From positions 9,660,714-9,724,713 of the forward strand of contig CP137666.1 of the NCBI GenBank assembly GCA_037976565.1: a stretch of 64,000 nt of DNA. Reading direction: 5' to 3'. This DNA comes from Mesocentrotus franciscanus. Its lineage: Eukaryota; Echinodermata; Echinoidea; Camarodonta; Strongylocentrotidae. Below the pieces are notes generated by a model that had not been told where the DNA came from, ran no database searches, and worked only from the letters and a program-made list of their open reading frames with translations. Shown one piece after another: positions 12,886-48,079 of this stretch. Each line of letters starts with the position of its first letter. Positions within the stretch are counted from its first letter, which is position 1. Both the position numbers and the translations under genes were made by a program.

Positions 12886-13256
12886 TCGAATCCGGACACC
12901 TACCCCCCGGGACAACTACACACCGGACAACTACCCCCGGACAACTACCCCCAGACAACCATCCCTAGGACAACTAACCCCTAGGACAACTACCCCCCGG
13001 ACAACTACCCCCAGACAACTACCCCGGACAACTACCCCTAGGATAGTTGTCCGGGGGTAGTTGTCCTAGGGGGTAGTTGTCTGGGGGTAGTTGTCTGGGG
13101 TAGTTGTCCGGGGGTAGTTGTCCCGGGGGGTAGTCGTCCTAGAGGGTGGTTGCCCTAGGCGATAGTTGTCCTAGGGGGTAGTTGTACTAGGGGGTAGTTG
13201 ACTGGGGGTGGTTATACGGGGGTGGATGTCCAGGGGGTAGGTGTTCTAGAACCGTA
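12886..13256. repeat. Foldback minisatellite GGACAACTACCCC, locus 3
   Basis: About ten copies of GGACAACTACCCC(C/G/A) are followed by about fifteen copies of the reverse complement, forming a near-perfect giant hairpin with its turn near 13045. The outer ends (CGAATCCGGACACC and GGTGTTCTAGAACCGTATT) are related inverted repeats. Block 2 (near 61850) has no such array. Confidence 0.85.
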
Positions 13257-13511
13257 TTATATAGGCCTATATATACATGTATATGTATATATGAGCCACG
13301 ATTATTAATCTATTGAAAAAAAACCCACAAAAATATGTAGCATACGTACAAATAGTCATGGGTTCATAATACACTCATATAAATTTAGTGTATTGAAATT
13401 GAATTTATGAGTCATGTTCACGAAGCTATACAAATTCGTAAACAAATACCGGTACATAAACTCACATAAATTTATACAGAAGCATATTTCATTTAGCAGC
13501 ATTCAGCGAAC

Positions 13512-14985
13512 ATTTAGCAAACAGTAAAAGTCATATGCTTAGACTATTGAAACGTCATGGTCTACCATATGATGACTTGTTGACCATACATAGGGGCTAC
13601 ATACGGCATGTAATTAAATATGCAGCCCCTGTATGGAATGGAGGCCTCACCAAAAACCAAATCACCAGGTTAGAAAGAGTCCAAAAGAGAGTTTTGAGAG
13701 TGATTATCGGTGCACGTTACTCAACTTATGACACTGTCCTCGATGAATTGAACCTCGAATCTCTTTCTGATAGAAGAAAGAGTTTGTGCTTGTCGTTCTT
13801 CCAAAAGACCCTACTCTACACTGATCAATTTAAACAGTATTTCCCTCCGGAAAATAATTCAAGAACGCTAAGACGTAAACCCTAAATCCCTGAACTGAGA
13901 TGTAAAACTAAAAGAATGCAAAATAGTGCAATTCCGTACCTCAACCGTGCACTTAACCAAAGTAAACGATGAATGATCCTCCTTTTCTTGTACCCTTCAG
14001 GCTTGGCAATTTTATCACCTTTGTGTTTTGTTTTGCTTCTTGTTCTTTGACACCCTTCTTTTTCTTCTTCTTCTTCTTTTCCTTTCCCTTTTTCTTCTCC
14101 TTTTATTTCTTTTCTATATTTCTAGACTTATTTTCTTCTTCTCTTTCTTCTTTTTCTTCTTCTTTCCCTTCTCCTTCTTCTTCTTCCTTCACTCTTTGAT
14201 TTTACTGCCTTGCCTTTGCCTGTGTATATACTCCTACCAATCTTGTATTGTATTTGTTTAATGACTATACTCCACTTTACCTTAGTTTTACCATATTGAA
14301 TTGAATTGATTTGCATTTAACTGAATCTGTCATGACAATAGTTTACCACCCCTCTTCACCCCATCTCGTGTCCACTTTAGGCATGGTTGTATATATTCAC
14401 TTTGTTTTGTTCTTTTACTCTTTTATCTTCATCTTCCCTTTCTTCTTCCTCTTCCTTTTCTCCTTCTTTTTCTTCTTCTTCTTCTTCGTCTCCTTTTCCC
14501 TTTTTTTCTCCTTATCCTCCTATTTTTTCCCATTTTCGCTTTCTACTGCTTTTTTTTTATTTATACCTTTCCCCCTCTCAGCCTTTACTCCTCCTCTTAA
14601 AATCTCTCCCACTCTTAATTTCAATAATTTACATTGTATTTCCAAACTTTTCTCCTCACTTTTCAGTTCTACTCTCGATATTTTCCACCACATACACTTG
14701 CTCCGTTTACCGTTTACTGCTTACTTCAGTCCTTTTTCTTTCACATGATTTCAGTAGAACTGTGTTACTTTACCCTAATTCCGATTTCTTTCTAATTTAT
14801 GTTTCCATATGTTGCAATAAGCTATATTTCTCGTATACTGATTTATTTTTCGGATTCAATATATCATGTTATGTTATGTTATATATTACATTATATGTTA
14901 TTAATTCTGTTTGTAAACTGTTTGTAAACTTTCATCGCGGCGTTTAGCCGCGATGAAAGATTTATTAGAAATAAACCATTTTGAA
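13512..14985 (+). mobile_element. 5'-truncated non-LTR retrotransposon insertion
   Basis: Block 2 is empty here (near 62103-62110). The insertion contains the C-terminal part of a retrotransposon protein, a pyrimidine-rich 3' UTR (TTC/CTT runs at 14060-14190 and 14400-14600) and a terminal hairpin 'TTCATCGCGGCGTTTAGCCGCGATGAA' before AATAAACC. Flanking ATTTAGCAAACA and ATTATCAGCAAACA look like a diverged target-site duplication. Confidence 0.75.
13535..13960 (+). pseudogene. Non-LTR retrotransposon ORF2 C-terminal fragment
   Basis: 116 codons from 13535 to a stop at 13885 contain the post-RT domain typical of CR1/L2/Jockey-like elements: 'YAAPVWNGGLT', 'LERVQKRVLRVIIG', 'LNLESLSDRRKSLCL'. 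After the stop a further stretch ('TKRMQNSAIPYLNRALN') continues in another frame to about 13960, so the end is broken. No RT catalytic part remains. Confidence 0.8.
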
Positions 14986-16312
14986 TTATCAGCAAACACA
15001 CTACCCAGTTGCCACGCTTCTCTATATCAGCGAGGCTCATCCGCACAGTCCAATGTAACTCGGCGAACTCACACGTGGTCGCATATAGCACCTACCGGTA
15101 ACCCTATGAAGAAATCAATGGTGTAAAAACATAACATGTTATATGTTATTTAAAAACGGCGCGGTCAAAGAAGAAGAAGAAAATTAGCTGCGATCAATCG
15201 TTTACCCATGTACCATTCTTTGCCTTAATCACCTTCAATGACTTCACCACTCAAATACACTGTACAAAGTTTACCAGTGGCACCAAATGCAGAGCTTAAA
15301 GAGTTGTTTGACAACGAGTTGGGATGTCTTCATAGGGTTGTCTGTTAAACGTGACCACGTGTGCGGAGGATCCTCACAGATACGGGGAAGCGTGATCACA
15401 TAATAGTGTGGTTTGCTCATGCTAGTAATGGTGACTGTGTCTCGTTCATCTCTTACACCGGGTCTCCCATCTCTTCACCTGCTTTGTGGTAGTCGATATT
15501 GGAGTACTTCGAACTATTCATGTCGTGACCTTTTATTCTTGGTGCGGCTTTCCTGTGATCATAAAAAAAAATAGAAAGCACCATCAGTATCGTATACTAA
15601 GTACAAAGTTTGCCTTATGATGAAATCACGCACTAAAACTAATTCCAAGGTTATCAGGAATGTTTTTGTTTAGTCACTTTGTTACGAAAACATATCCTCT
15701 CATCATCAAAACGTATTTAACGTAACTTTACAAAGAAGACATTGACCTTTTACTGACGCTTATTAAACTTGATGCTTAATTTGAAAAACCAGTGTTTCCC
15801 ACTTTGTAAACTTGAAGGTCTGAAATGATTGTTTTTAATATCACATCTCTTAAGATATTGTCTTTAATGGAGTGAAACATGTATTTGTTTTCCCACTTCC
15901 ATGAAGGCCTCATACTTGATTCAGGGGAGGCGGGGCGGGGGGGGGGGGGCAGTGCGGCTTTGGCAATTTAGGGGGGGATATTGAATTTTATGTTCTTAGT
16001 TTGATTAAGTTACTCGAGGGAAGAACTTTCAAGGGGTCACCATTTTTAGGACACAATTTTGAGGTACGGTTTTAGAGGGACACTGCTGACGTCCTTCAGT
16101 TTTTCTTTCCACGTAAGACGGGCTATAATTATGTTTTTTGTTTGGCAACCTTTTGCCATCAAAAGGGTCCATTTCAGGTTTCTTGACAATAATGTCATCT
16201 CGCACCATTTAAAAAACATTTATGATTTATGATTTATAGACAAACAAATTTGATTCTCTGTGACGATCCTCCAAAGACATTAACTGAACAAAGCCAAGGA
16301 ATTTTCAAGATC

Positions 16313-39259
<22,947 letters not shown>

Positions 39260-39419
39260 CGTGTATACCAATCGAATCCTCGAAGTCGCAACCACCAAGT
39301 CTAGTCGCTTCAAAGATCACGCTGACAATAAGTCGTGAGGTAGACTGATAGAACACGAATACTCCGGAAGGCCTATATGCTGAACCGCCGAGTGGCATAG
39401 CAAGGTCTCGGTCACGATC

Positions 39420-39612
39420 GGGAATGCTTCAATACTTCCTTCGAACATATTTTCTCGTAAAGAATAAATAAAATGGGAAATGTAAGGGGAGTTGACACTG
39501 CTTGGGGGTGTTACAGGTCGGGGATGCTGCCATATCCCATTCAAACATATTTTCTCTTAATGAACAAATAGAACGAGAAATGTTACAGGAGTTCAGATTA
39601 CTTGGGGTAAAG
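39420..39612. repeat. Imperfect tandem duplication upstream of SLC22 A exon 1
   Basis: Two related segments about 110 bp apart share 'AACATATTTTCTC', 'AATAAA/CAAATAGAA', 'GAAATGT' and 'CTTGGGG'. They lie 160-350 bp upstream of the start codon, where promoter DNA is expected. Confidence 0.6.
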
Positions 39613-39619
39613 GTTCATA

Positions 39620-41730
39620 ATCTTCAATGGTATATATTTTAGGTATCCACAACCTGGATTTGATCAGGTGTGCTATACATTGCGATTTGCTGTCCATACG
39701 ATGCGAGATATCTTACGACATAATTTGAGAAGACATTTTGCTCTCTGTGCAGTATATAATCAGGTGGTTCATGAGAATCCCAAATATCAAAGGGTTTAAT
39801 AACATCCCCATTAGCCAGGAATTGATGTGCTCAAAAGGGAATACCTGGCACCCATTTTGGCTACGCCAATATTTTGGACCTCGAGCGAGCGAACTTAGCT
39901 CATTCAAGGTTAAAGACTGTTTGCATAACCGCACTTTTGGCATTTAGCCTACCGGAAGATGGTCAGCGCTCTCAGCGAAACGAGACAAACAAAGTCGATT
40001 TAGACCAAGAAAACTAGTTTTTTTTTCCTTCCAGATACGTACTTGACCCGTGCAGTGAACTTGACTTAATAATATCCTTCCAAATTAACATTGACTTTGA
40101 ATACTGAAGAATATACATTTTATTACGATTGATTAATTTAAACTCCATGAAAAGATTCATGAAACTTAGAAGTAAGAATTAACAAAACATTTTTGATATT
40201 TTACTTTGGTATGGCAATTGTTATAGATACCGTTTGTCCGTGGTATCACATTTAAATTGGTTACAGAGCGAAATCGATGAGAGGAATATTCGTGAGCTTT
40301 TAACCATGAGCATTTTCTTCAGTTATTTGACAATGATACTTGCATTACACACATAATCTTTTACATGTACTATAATGATAAAAAGGAATGGGTTTGAAAT
40401 CAGTAATTGATGTGTCATTCAAATGTTGATATGTATACAAAATTATATCTGACGGACTTTGAATAGGACCAGATTATAGAAAAAGGAGCCCTACTTCACA
40501 ATTTGTTTGAGTAAGATAACATTCTGAAGAAAAAAAACTCACACAAGGTAACTGTACTATATAATTCTAGAGCGCAATATTTCTGCTTGGTTGTGGTATA
40601 GTGGTTCATTCACGTAATCCAGGTGTAAATGGGAAAACAGCATTTATGCTCATGAGGGTGCCTGGCAAATCATTCATTGTTATTAGTATTATTATATTAT
40701 AGAATTCACTCAACAGCACTCACAGCGGCACTTCTAAAACTGTAAGACATGACAGGGGCCTACATGATTTTATTTTTGTTTAAATTCTTTTTTTGATAAT
40801 GACCTTTATATTAATGACAAGGACATCAAGGAAAATAAAACCTTTTTTAGCATTCAATAACACGGTGAATTGTCGTTCAAGAATTTACAGCCCACAAGGC
40901 ATCATTTATCCCAGATGGTAGAAAGAAACTGGTGATAAATCATTATGGTGTTCACCACGACCTCGTGAAGACATAACGAGTATTGTCCTCAACCCAATAG
41001 CTGTTTTTAGCAGCAGGCAACATTGTTTTTGTGTCAGTCTCATAGTTTTATACAAAAGAAGAGTAGTAAATTTGTCAAATTTCATAGCAATATGTCACAC
41101 TGAAGCTATATGACTCTTTATCAAGTTGATCATGCCATCTGGCCCTGAACATCCTTTCTGAATATGTAGCAATTTCTTTCCTAAATGTGTTTATTTTTGT
41201 TTGTTTTTACTTCCATAACAATACATTAAAAAGATAGAACATACATGGTAACAAATATATGGCAGATAGCCCATTTCTTCAGTGGCATTTACATAATGCC
41301 ACTGTTCTTCTACGGGGTCCTATCAACATAATAAAGAAACACATGTGCAGCAATGAAAATAAAACGAAATAAAATCAAATGACTGATTCTGTGTATTTTA
41401 AACGTAAGCTAGTATAGTTTTTTCTTCTTCATATTATCAGATCTTTTGAATAATTTATATCCTCATATGTTTTTAAATGCATTCGTAAATTGTGAGATAT
41501 CAGCCATTGGCTGTCAATCACAAATTGTAACAAACCATGAAACAAATCTGACACTTGCTAACGATTGACCCAATTATGGACAATGAAGAATATGCAAGAG
41601 GTCATTGACCGCTATTTTTATCAGCGGTCCAGAGATCAGTTCAGGCAGGTCACTAATTGGTTTGCTTTATTTCAATGCATTTTTCTCACTTTTCGGCTAT
41701 CAACCTTGTCACGTATCTTGACAAGATCAG

Positions 41731-41767
<37 letters not shown>

Positions 41768-43075
41768 GCGACAACGAACAATGTAGAGGGAGATAACATG
41801 ATTATGTGTCATAAGTTGAACTTCAAGCAGATCAAGTTCCAGGTCAATTACATCTCCAATACATTCTTTTTCTCAATGAATCATAATAGGAGGTAACAGT
41901 GTTAAAGATACAATACCAAATATACAGTACATAATTACGGAAGAGAGAATTTTAAAAATCCGCAATTAAAACGAAACAAAACTTAATGTTATCAATTATA
42001 AAACCATGTGGTAGTCCATTATTATGTATATAACTGTGATATCCTGCATGCATCACATTAGTTGTTGTAGATGAATGTTCTTTAGTGTTTATGAGAATGT
42101 GAAGGAATAAACTTATATAGTAAAAACAGAATAAAGTAATACTTGACAAACATTGGCAGATCAGTCAATAAATAATTTCGTGGACATGTCCATGTACAAA
42201 ACAAATGCTGACTAAAGCCTTTGTGACAGTTATGTCTCGTGAAACATTATTGCTAGATATCAGGGGCGGCGGAGAGTCTTTCAAAGTGGGGGCAACAAAA
42301 AGGGCACTTTCTGGAAAAAGGGGCACCTACAAAGGGAAATCTCAAAGCGAAAATATACAATTTTTAGCACTTGGTATATACCTCTTCATTGTGATAACAT
42401 TATGAGGGGTGATTTCAATATTTGTTTCTCTCTTTACTTGGGCCAAGATACTGCTTATACATCATAATTTTTGTTGGGTGTGATGGTCTGAATATTCATT
42501 TGCGAGCGAGCGAAGAAATAATACAACGATCATGCCATGTAGAATCGTGTGATTCGGGACATTGGTTCAAATGAAGAATGATCTGCACTGTAGTATTGTT
42601 TAAGTAGTATATATATATAGAAATAACATAGTTATAGTTCGATTATAAAACGAGGGTGAAGACTCTGTCTTAGATTTATTTAATAATGTGGGTGATTATA
42701 TAGTGTGTTTATTTGCATTCGGAGGGAATGACAGAAAACAACCCGCATGAGACAAATTATTATACAGTCATGTATTTTCTTTATTTTAGATTATATTAGA
42801 TTACGATTGAGAAATTTCCCTGCTTATGAAAGACGCCATGCACACATTAAAACATTATAGCACGTTCTTGATAAATGATTTGGCAAGATGCCAGGATGTT
42901 ATGCAGCACAGATTTATTATGTCCGGAGTAAATGTTTGCATTCAATTTTGAAGATAATACCCAATGGCATTTTAGGATGAAAAACAGTGTACATGTACAT
43001 GTAGTTAGACTTGTGCATGTTCCTTTAAATAAGAAAGTCTCAAACAAAATACACCTAAAGTGTTTTATTTGCATG
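39620..43075. other. Intergenic, no gene seen
   Basis: AT-rich DNA between the SLC22 A 5' end and the B-A-B repeat. A GA microsatellite lies at about 41731-41762 and a short CAGGGGCGGCGGA end, like a hAT MITE end, at 42260. No exon can be supported. Confidence 0.4.
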
Positions 43076-44274
43076 TTAAAGATAAAGACCAGTTCTGGTC
43101 ATGCGATTGCATTGTGAAAGAAACGCTGTGGAATCGATCAGAATAGGTTGATCATCTAGCATATAAGTATTGGTGTGTACTGCAAGGTTCTGAAATCACC
43201 AAAATGATAAGAAATTTGGCCCAGTCGTCAAGCACTGTACACAGAAAGATGTATATGGGACTACGCGACCACGTGCGCGATATCTATTTGGTCCCAATAA
43301 TTGGTAATTGTATGGTCTATTGTAAACAGGTGCATACCTGCCAACCCTTCCGAATAATCCAGAATATTCTGAGTTTTTTTCAAAATAGCAAATAGCCCCC
43401 TGAAAAAAGGAGGAAGATGAGCACACACACAAAGAAAAATGAAGAAGAGAAAAAAAAGGAATTAAGGTGGGACTAAAGGAAGACAGAGGAGAAGAAAAAC
43501 TAGAAATCAATTTTAGTTCCAAAACCCAAAATAATTTCTTGGACCAGTCATAGGAATAGAGCAGAGAGAATGCATGTCTAAGTTCTTGACTAAGTCAGCA
43601 CTATTTCCCCATTCGTCTGCTTTGTGTAAGTCATCCAAGCTAAGCCTAACAAGCTCATATTTACCAATTCAGCAAGTTTATCTGTGTTCATATTTCATTA
43701 TATTTTATGAGCATGAATATATTTATTGAGCTAACTTATAATATCAACATTCTTTTCAATGTTATGTAGACTAACTGTTGTTTATGGCAGCAAAGTCTGC
43801 ATTTTCATGTGCGGATGTACCCTAAACGGTGTGGTGGTGAATAGATGGTCTTGTGGTTGGTTGAGAACTTAAAGATAAAGGCCCGTTCTGGTCATGCGAT
43901 TGCATTGTGAAAGAAACGTTGTGGAATCGATCAAAAAATGTTGATCATCTAGCATATAAGTATTGGTGTGTACTGCAAGGTTCTAGAATCATCAAAATGA
44001 TAAGAAATTTGGCCCAGACTTGGTAAAGTTACAAGCACTGTACACAGAAAGATGTATATAGGACTACACGACCACGGGCGCGATATCTATTTGGTCCCAA
44101 TAGATATAATAATTTACCAAATATATCAATTAGTAGGCGGTTTCCCGACTTTCCCGGCAAATTTTGTATCATCACGTATTAGTCAAAACATATTCTTTCA
44201 CATGATTGGTAATGAGAGCTTCCATTTCATTTTTTTGAGAGAGGGGCGTTTCCAAAACTGGCCTTTACCTTTAA
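43076..44274. mobile_element. Composite B-A-B repeat
   Basis: The left part of element B (43076-43303), repeat A (43304-43868) and a full element B (43869-44274) in direct order. Outer ends are TTAAAGATAAAGACC and GGCCTTTACCTTTAA, so the whole unit is also bounded by inverted ends. The copy at 2505-3489 is A-B only. Confidence 0.7.
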
Positions 44275-44721
44275 ACGAGACATTCACCTCATTTGGATTT
44301 CATTTTCTCTATGTTCGTTCAGCAATCGGCCTCTCTATCAGGTTTGTTTTTAAAACCGATTGATATAGTGTGCGCGCCATGTTTGAACTTTGTTTGGATG
44401 TCCATTCATCGACGCATAAATGCACTTTGATATCACCTTTTATGATATGTAAACATACATTGCAAATAAAAGAAATATGCTGAGTTGTAAAATTGAAATG
44501 CTTTCCGCTGTTCATTATGCACGGAAACTTTGAACGATAAGAATGAAACTGGCAATATAAGTGTATTCGTATGCACAGGCACACCCCGCCTCATAAGAAA
44601 AAAAGGAGAAGAAAAGAAAATACATAAACGGGTATGGAGAAGTGTCTCTTAGGAGGAAAGATGGAATAAAAGAAGAATAATTCAGCTTGTAAATTAGTCA
44701 AGGTAGTACAGGCGTAAAAAA

Positions 44722-44858
44722 ATTTACTAAATTGCAATGGGCCTTGAACTCAGTCGACCAAATATGTATGTACTAAAGTAACTAGAATCTAAGTATCATT
44801 CCAAGTTCGCAAACTTGGTCGACTGAGTTCAATACCCACTGCAATTTAGTTTATTATT
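44722..44858. mobile_element. Short foldback element
   Basis: The left arm ACTAAATTGCAATGGGC..TTGAACTCAGTCGACCAA pairs with TTGGTCGACTGAGTTCAA..CCACTGCAATTTAGT. About 137 bp. Confidence 0.7.
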
Positions 44859-45774
44859 ATAAAAAACACCGACAATAATAGATGAATTTGTTGTAGTTGA
44901 ACTTGTCTAATAAATGTTTGAGAAACAGTTAAGGTGGAACAAAACCGAAACTAAAAATTACATCACAAACGTGAGCCAGAGCTAATTTACTTATGTAGTG
45001 CAAATTTATTTTTATAAAATGCCTCTCATTCACATCAGTAAGTGTTCTGGAATTGCAATAGAGATCTGTAGCTATATAATGCAATGATAACTTTAAAGAG
45101 CTACCCATTTGTTTTTCTTTAAAGAAAGGGAAAGTATCCAAAATTAATTTGATTTTGGTCGAGCTTGATATTTTCAAGAAAATGAGGAAAAACAAAATTA
45201 AGTGAAACATTCTAAATGTATTAAACTATAAACTAGAGTATTATATAAATTACAAATGCGTGCTGGATGGTAGGCCCCACGATTATGATCAACTCCCACT
45301 ATCCGCATACCACCACTCTTCCTTTAATACGTTAAAACCTATTCTGATATGACTGTCAAAAATTCTAACGTCCATGCCGCAAAACATATTTACGGATAAA
45401 TATTAGCAATCTTTCCACTTGCTCAATACAAACGAAAGATTATCAAATATAATATCTTCGGTTAGGCCAAAGTACTCACAATTAGTTGAACTTGTTTGTT
45501 TTTCGCATTTTCTTCAGACTCTTCAAATAAGATTAAAGCAAAGGAAATCATCAAAGCGAAATTCAATCGTTGAATTGGCAAAATGTACTCTATCACAAAA
45601 TTCAATTTTTATGTTGAGAAATTTGATTTTCAGTTTCAAAATATAATTATTTGCTTCGTAATGCAATCTGAACCACAAGCACTAGAAACGTACCTATAAT
45701 ATGGTGGCACTAGTAGTAAAACATATCAGACACACGCACACATACGAACAATTACACATGTATATAAATATATA

Positions 45775-45856
45775 TGTGGGTGTGTGTGTGTGTGTACATT
45801 AGATATTAAATATTACATTAACTATACATCTAATAAATAAATAAACAAGTAAATAA

Positions 45857-45903
<47 letters not shown>

Positions 45904-45935
45904 CGTACGTGCGTGTGTGTGTGTGAGTTAACTTT
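45775..45935. repeat. TG, TAAA and TA microsatellites
   Basis: (TG)n, (AAAT)n and (TA)n in a row. The frames across it are artefacts. Confidence 0.85.
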
Positions 45936-46065
45936 TTTGTTACTTAGTTCTCTAAACCAGACCAGATTCCTTTGTTTTCTCCTTTGGTACTTGACCTCCG
46001 TCCTATGTAAACATTCAATTATCATAAGTTTTGTCATATCTCTGATCGTTTTTCCGTTGTCCAAT

Positions 46066-46625
46066 TCATACTTTGTCTTGACTGGACTCATCTTGGTCTT
46101 TATCATGCTGCTTGAGTTCAGAAAATGCCAAAGACGGCGCCGGCTGTGCTCGATGCTCAGGAAATGCTTTCCTGTGAAATAGAAGGAACTTTTTATTATC
46201 AATAATTATATAGATTAAGATGTGATACAATGTGCTATAACATATACAAATATTGACTGCCTTGAGGGACACGGTTAAAATCTTTTGGCAAAGGTGATCT
46301 CGAAACTGTACTGTGCCCTAGTCTGGAGATAACAAAGGAGCTGTGTTTTTAATCGTGACTCGAAAACTTAGCAGTCAATATACCGCATCCCGCGTGTCAA
46401 ATAGGGATACTGTGCAAAAATATGCCTGTCACGATGTATGAGTTTGTAGGGAAATTAACCAAATTACGTTAATGATATAGTTTATTCTTGTGCCATCCTT
46501 AGTAGACAAGTTTTCATCCACTTTTGTGGACTTACTCAAGCTAATTTTTTCACACAATATCTCCATGTCCGCTGCCTCAAAGATCACTATGGCGAAGATA
46601 AGCGACAGTAAATAATTTGAGTCCC
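46066..46625 (-). other. Two possible exons of an unknown transcript
   Basis: Candidate exon 1: acceptor-like CTTATCTTCGCCATAG then TGATCTTTGAGGC.. to a donor TTGA|GTAAGT (about 46580-46531). Candidate exon 2: acceptor TTCTATTTCACAG (ends 46170) followed by an open frame to about 46066 or further. Neither translation resembles a family I know. The splice-like borders are the only support; a non-coding RNA or chance is equally likely. Confidence 0.2.
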
Positions 46626-46743
46626 CATACAGTAAAGGATTAATCTTTTATATCCAGGTAGATGTAGCAAAGTCAATAATAATATAGTATATCATCCCAT
46701 TCGATGTTGTGTCCAGTATCAAGGACATATGTTGTGACTGTTG

Positions 46744-47074
46744 CAGGGGCGGCGATCCGGGAGGGGGGACACGTCCCCCTCAATTGTTTTAGGGGGGATC
46801 GTCCCCCCCGGAAAATGTGAAAAAGTGCACATAAAAAAAATGTATAGCAAATACTGACTTGAGACTGCAAAACACTTTTAGGCTCTGGAGGGCCCAAGAG
46901 TGCAGCGTTTAGACTAATAAAAATGCAAAAAGGAATGTAATTTTTGAACACACCAAAAGTTCAAAAACCTGTGAGGAGGTAGTCACTTCCGTCACCTTCG
47001 CCCCTCTTGTTCACTATGCTGCCTCGTCCCTCGCATTTCGTCACCCCGGTCATGAAAAGAAATCGCCGCCCCTG
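46744..47074. mobile_element. hAT-type MITE with perfect 8-bp target duplication
   Basis: Inverted ends CAGGGGCGGCGAT / ATCGCCGCCCCTG enclose 331 bp. The 8-bp GACTGTTG flanks both sides (46736-46743 and 47075-47082), which is diagnostic for hAT-superfamily insertion. No transposase inside. Confidence 0.9.
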
Positions 47075-47607
47075 GACTGTTGAATTAGATACATTATTCA
47101 GTCCTATAGGGATATTTTGTGTTCTTTCTATCGGTCCTTCAGTGTTCTGTCTGTTTCCCCTACATAAGGACTGTCAAAAATCAGTGCCAGCTATCTTATA
47201 GACAATATCTTCCCTTTTTTCTTCTTGTGATTTATTCTTCGGGTGATCTAGATTGCTTTTCATGGTGTTTTGCTTGTCAAGTGTGAAGCTATTGTGTTTA
47301 CAAAGGGCAGAACTACTCGATGTTTCAATTACTTGTATTCAATTCTTGCTTTTGTTTTAGTGTTATTTAATTTGTACTCATTTGTTATATTTTATTATTA
47401 TTATTATTATCATAATTGTATTATTATTGTTATAATTTATTATCATTATTATTATTACTCGCGAAAGGGCCGCCTTCGGCGGGCTTTCGCGCGCGTTGTG
47501 TGAGCGATATAAGGTGTGTTGAAAGGATGTACTTGAGAGTTGACATGTTGAATGGTGGATTGGTAAAACAAAACAAAAGAAGTTGGTGAATGCTGTCCAA
47601 TACAGAA

Positions 47608-48070
47608 TTATAATAATGATGATATGTGCTTATATAGCGCCGAACACTACTTTGTTGGAAGTCTCTAAGCGCTCTGCAATAATCCAGCATAACTACCCTG
47701 CATGGCTTTAGCAGAGCAGCTGTCACGCGCTCTGCGTTTCAAGGAATAAATTCCTACCAGCTAGGTCCCCATTTAATTCACCTGGGTCCCGTTGCATAAA
47801 ACTTACCATTGATGGTAACTTTGCCATCAATGGCAACTACCATGGTAACAGGGCTCAACAGCCAATCAAAATCAAGGGTTCCATGGTAGTTACCATTGAT
47901 GGCAAAGTTACCATCAATTGTAAGTTTTGTGCAACGGGTCTCGGGTGGAGTGCATCACAATGTGGATGAATTTCTTGCTGAAGGAAATCAACGTCCTGGA
48001 GTGGGATTCGAACTCACGACCTAATGATTGAAAGACGTGAGTCAGAACCACTACACTATGACGCTTCCAG
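47608..48070 (-). mobile_element. tRNA-derived SINE
   Basis: On the minus strand: an A-box-like TAGTGTAGTGGTTCTGACTC (48041-48066), a B-box GAGTTCGAATCCC (about 48002-48015), then a body with 'GTGAATTAAATGGGGACC' and 'AGCGCTTAGAGACTTCC', and a tail 'GGCGCTATATAAGCACATAT' with an AT-rich repeat end. It is split by the MITE at 47786-47941. Confidence 0.8.
47786..47941. mobile_element. MITE nested in the SINE
   Basis: A long palindrome: CCCGTTGCATAAAACTTACC.. on the left, ..GTAAGTTTTGTGCAACGGG on the right, inner arms ATTGATGG / CCATCAAT and CCATGGTA. It interrupts the SINE between CACCCGAG and GTGAATTAAATGG. Confidence 0.8.
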
Positions 48071-48079
48071 ATCGTGTGC

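Noticed and set aside
12890..13256. CRISPR-like array of short repeats
   Set aside because: The units are directly adjacent without unique spacers, occur in both orientations and lie in a metazoan genome; this is a foldback minisatellite.
13969..14947. Phe/Ser/Leu-rich frames in the CTT/TTC region
   Set aside because: They are low-complexity 3' UTR of the inserted non-LTR element; no transmembrane protein family is matched.
15200..15560. Possible gene around 'APNAEAKELFDNALGYLQ' (seen at 62390-62460)
   Set aside because: The paralogous stretch near 15280-15350 has indels that shift the frame and introduce stops, so it does not behave as coding DNA.
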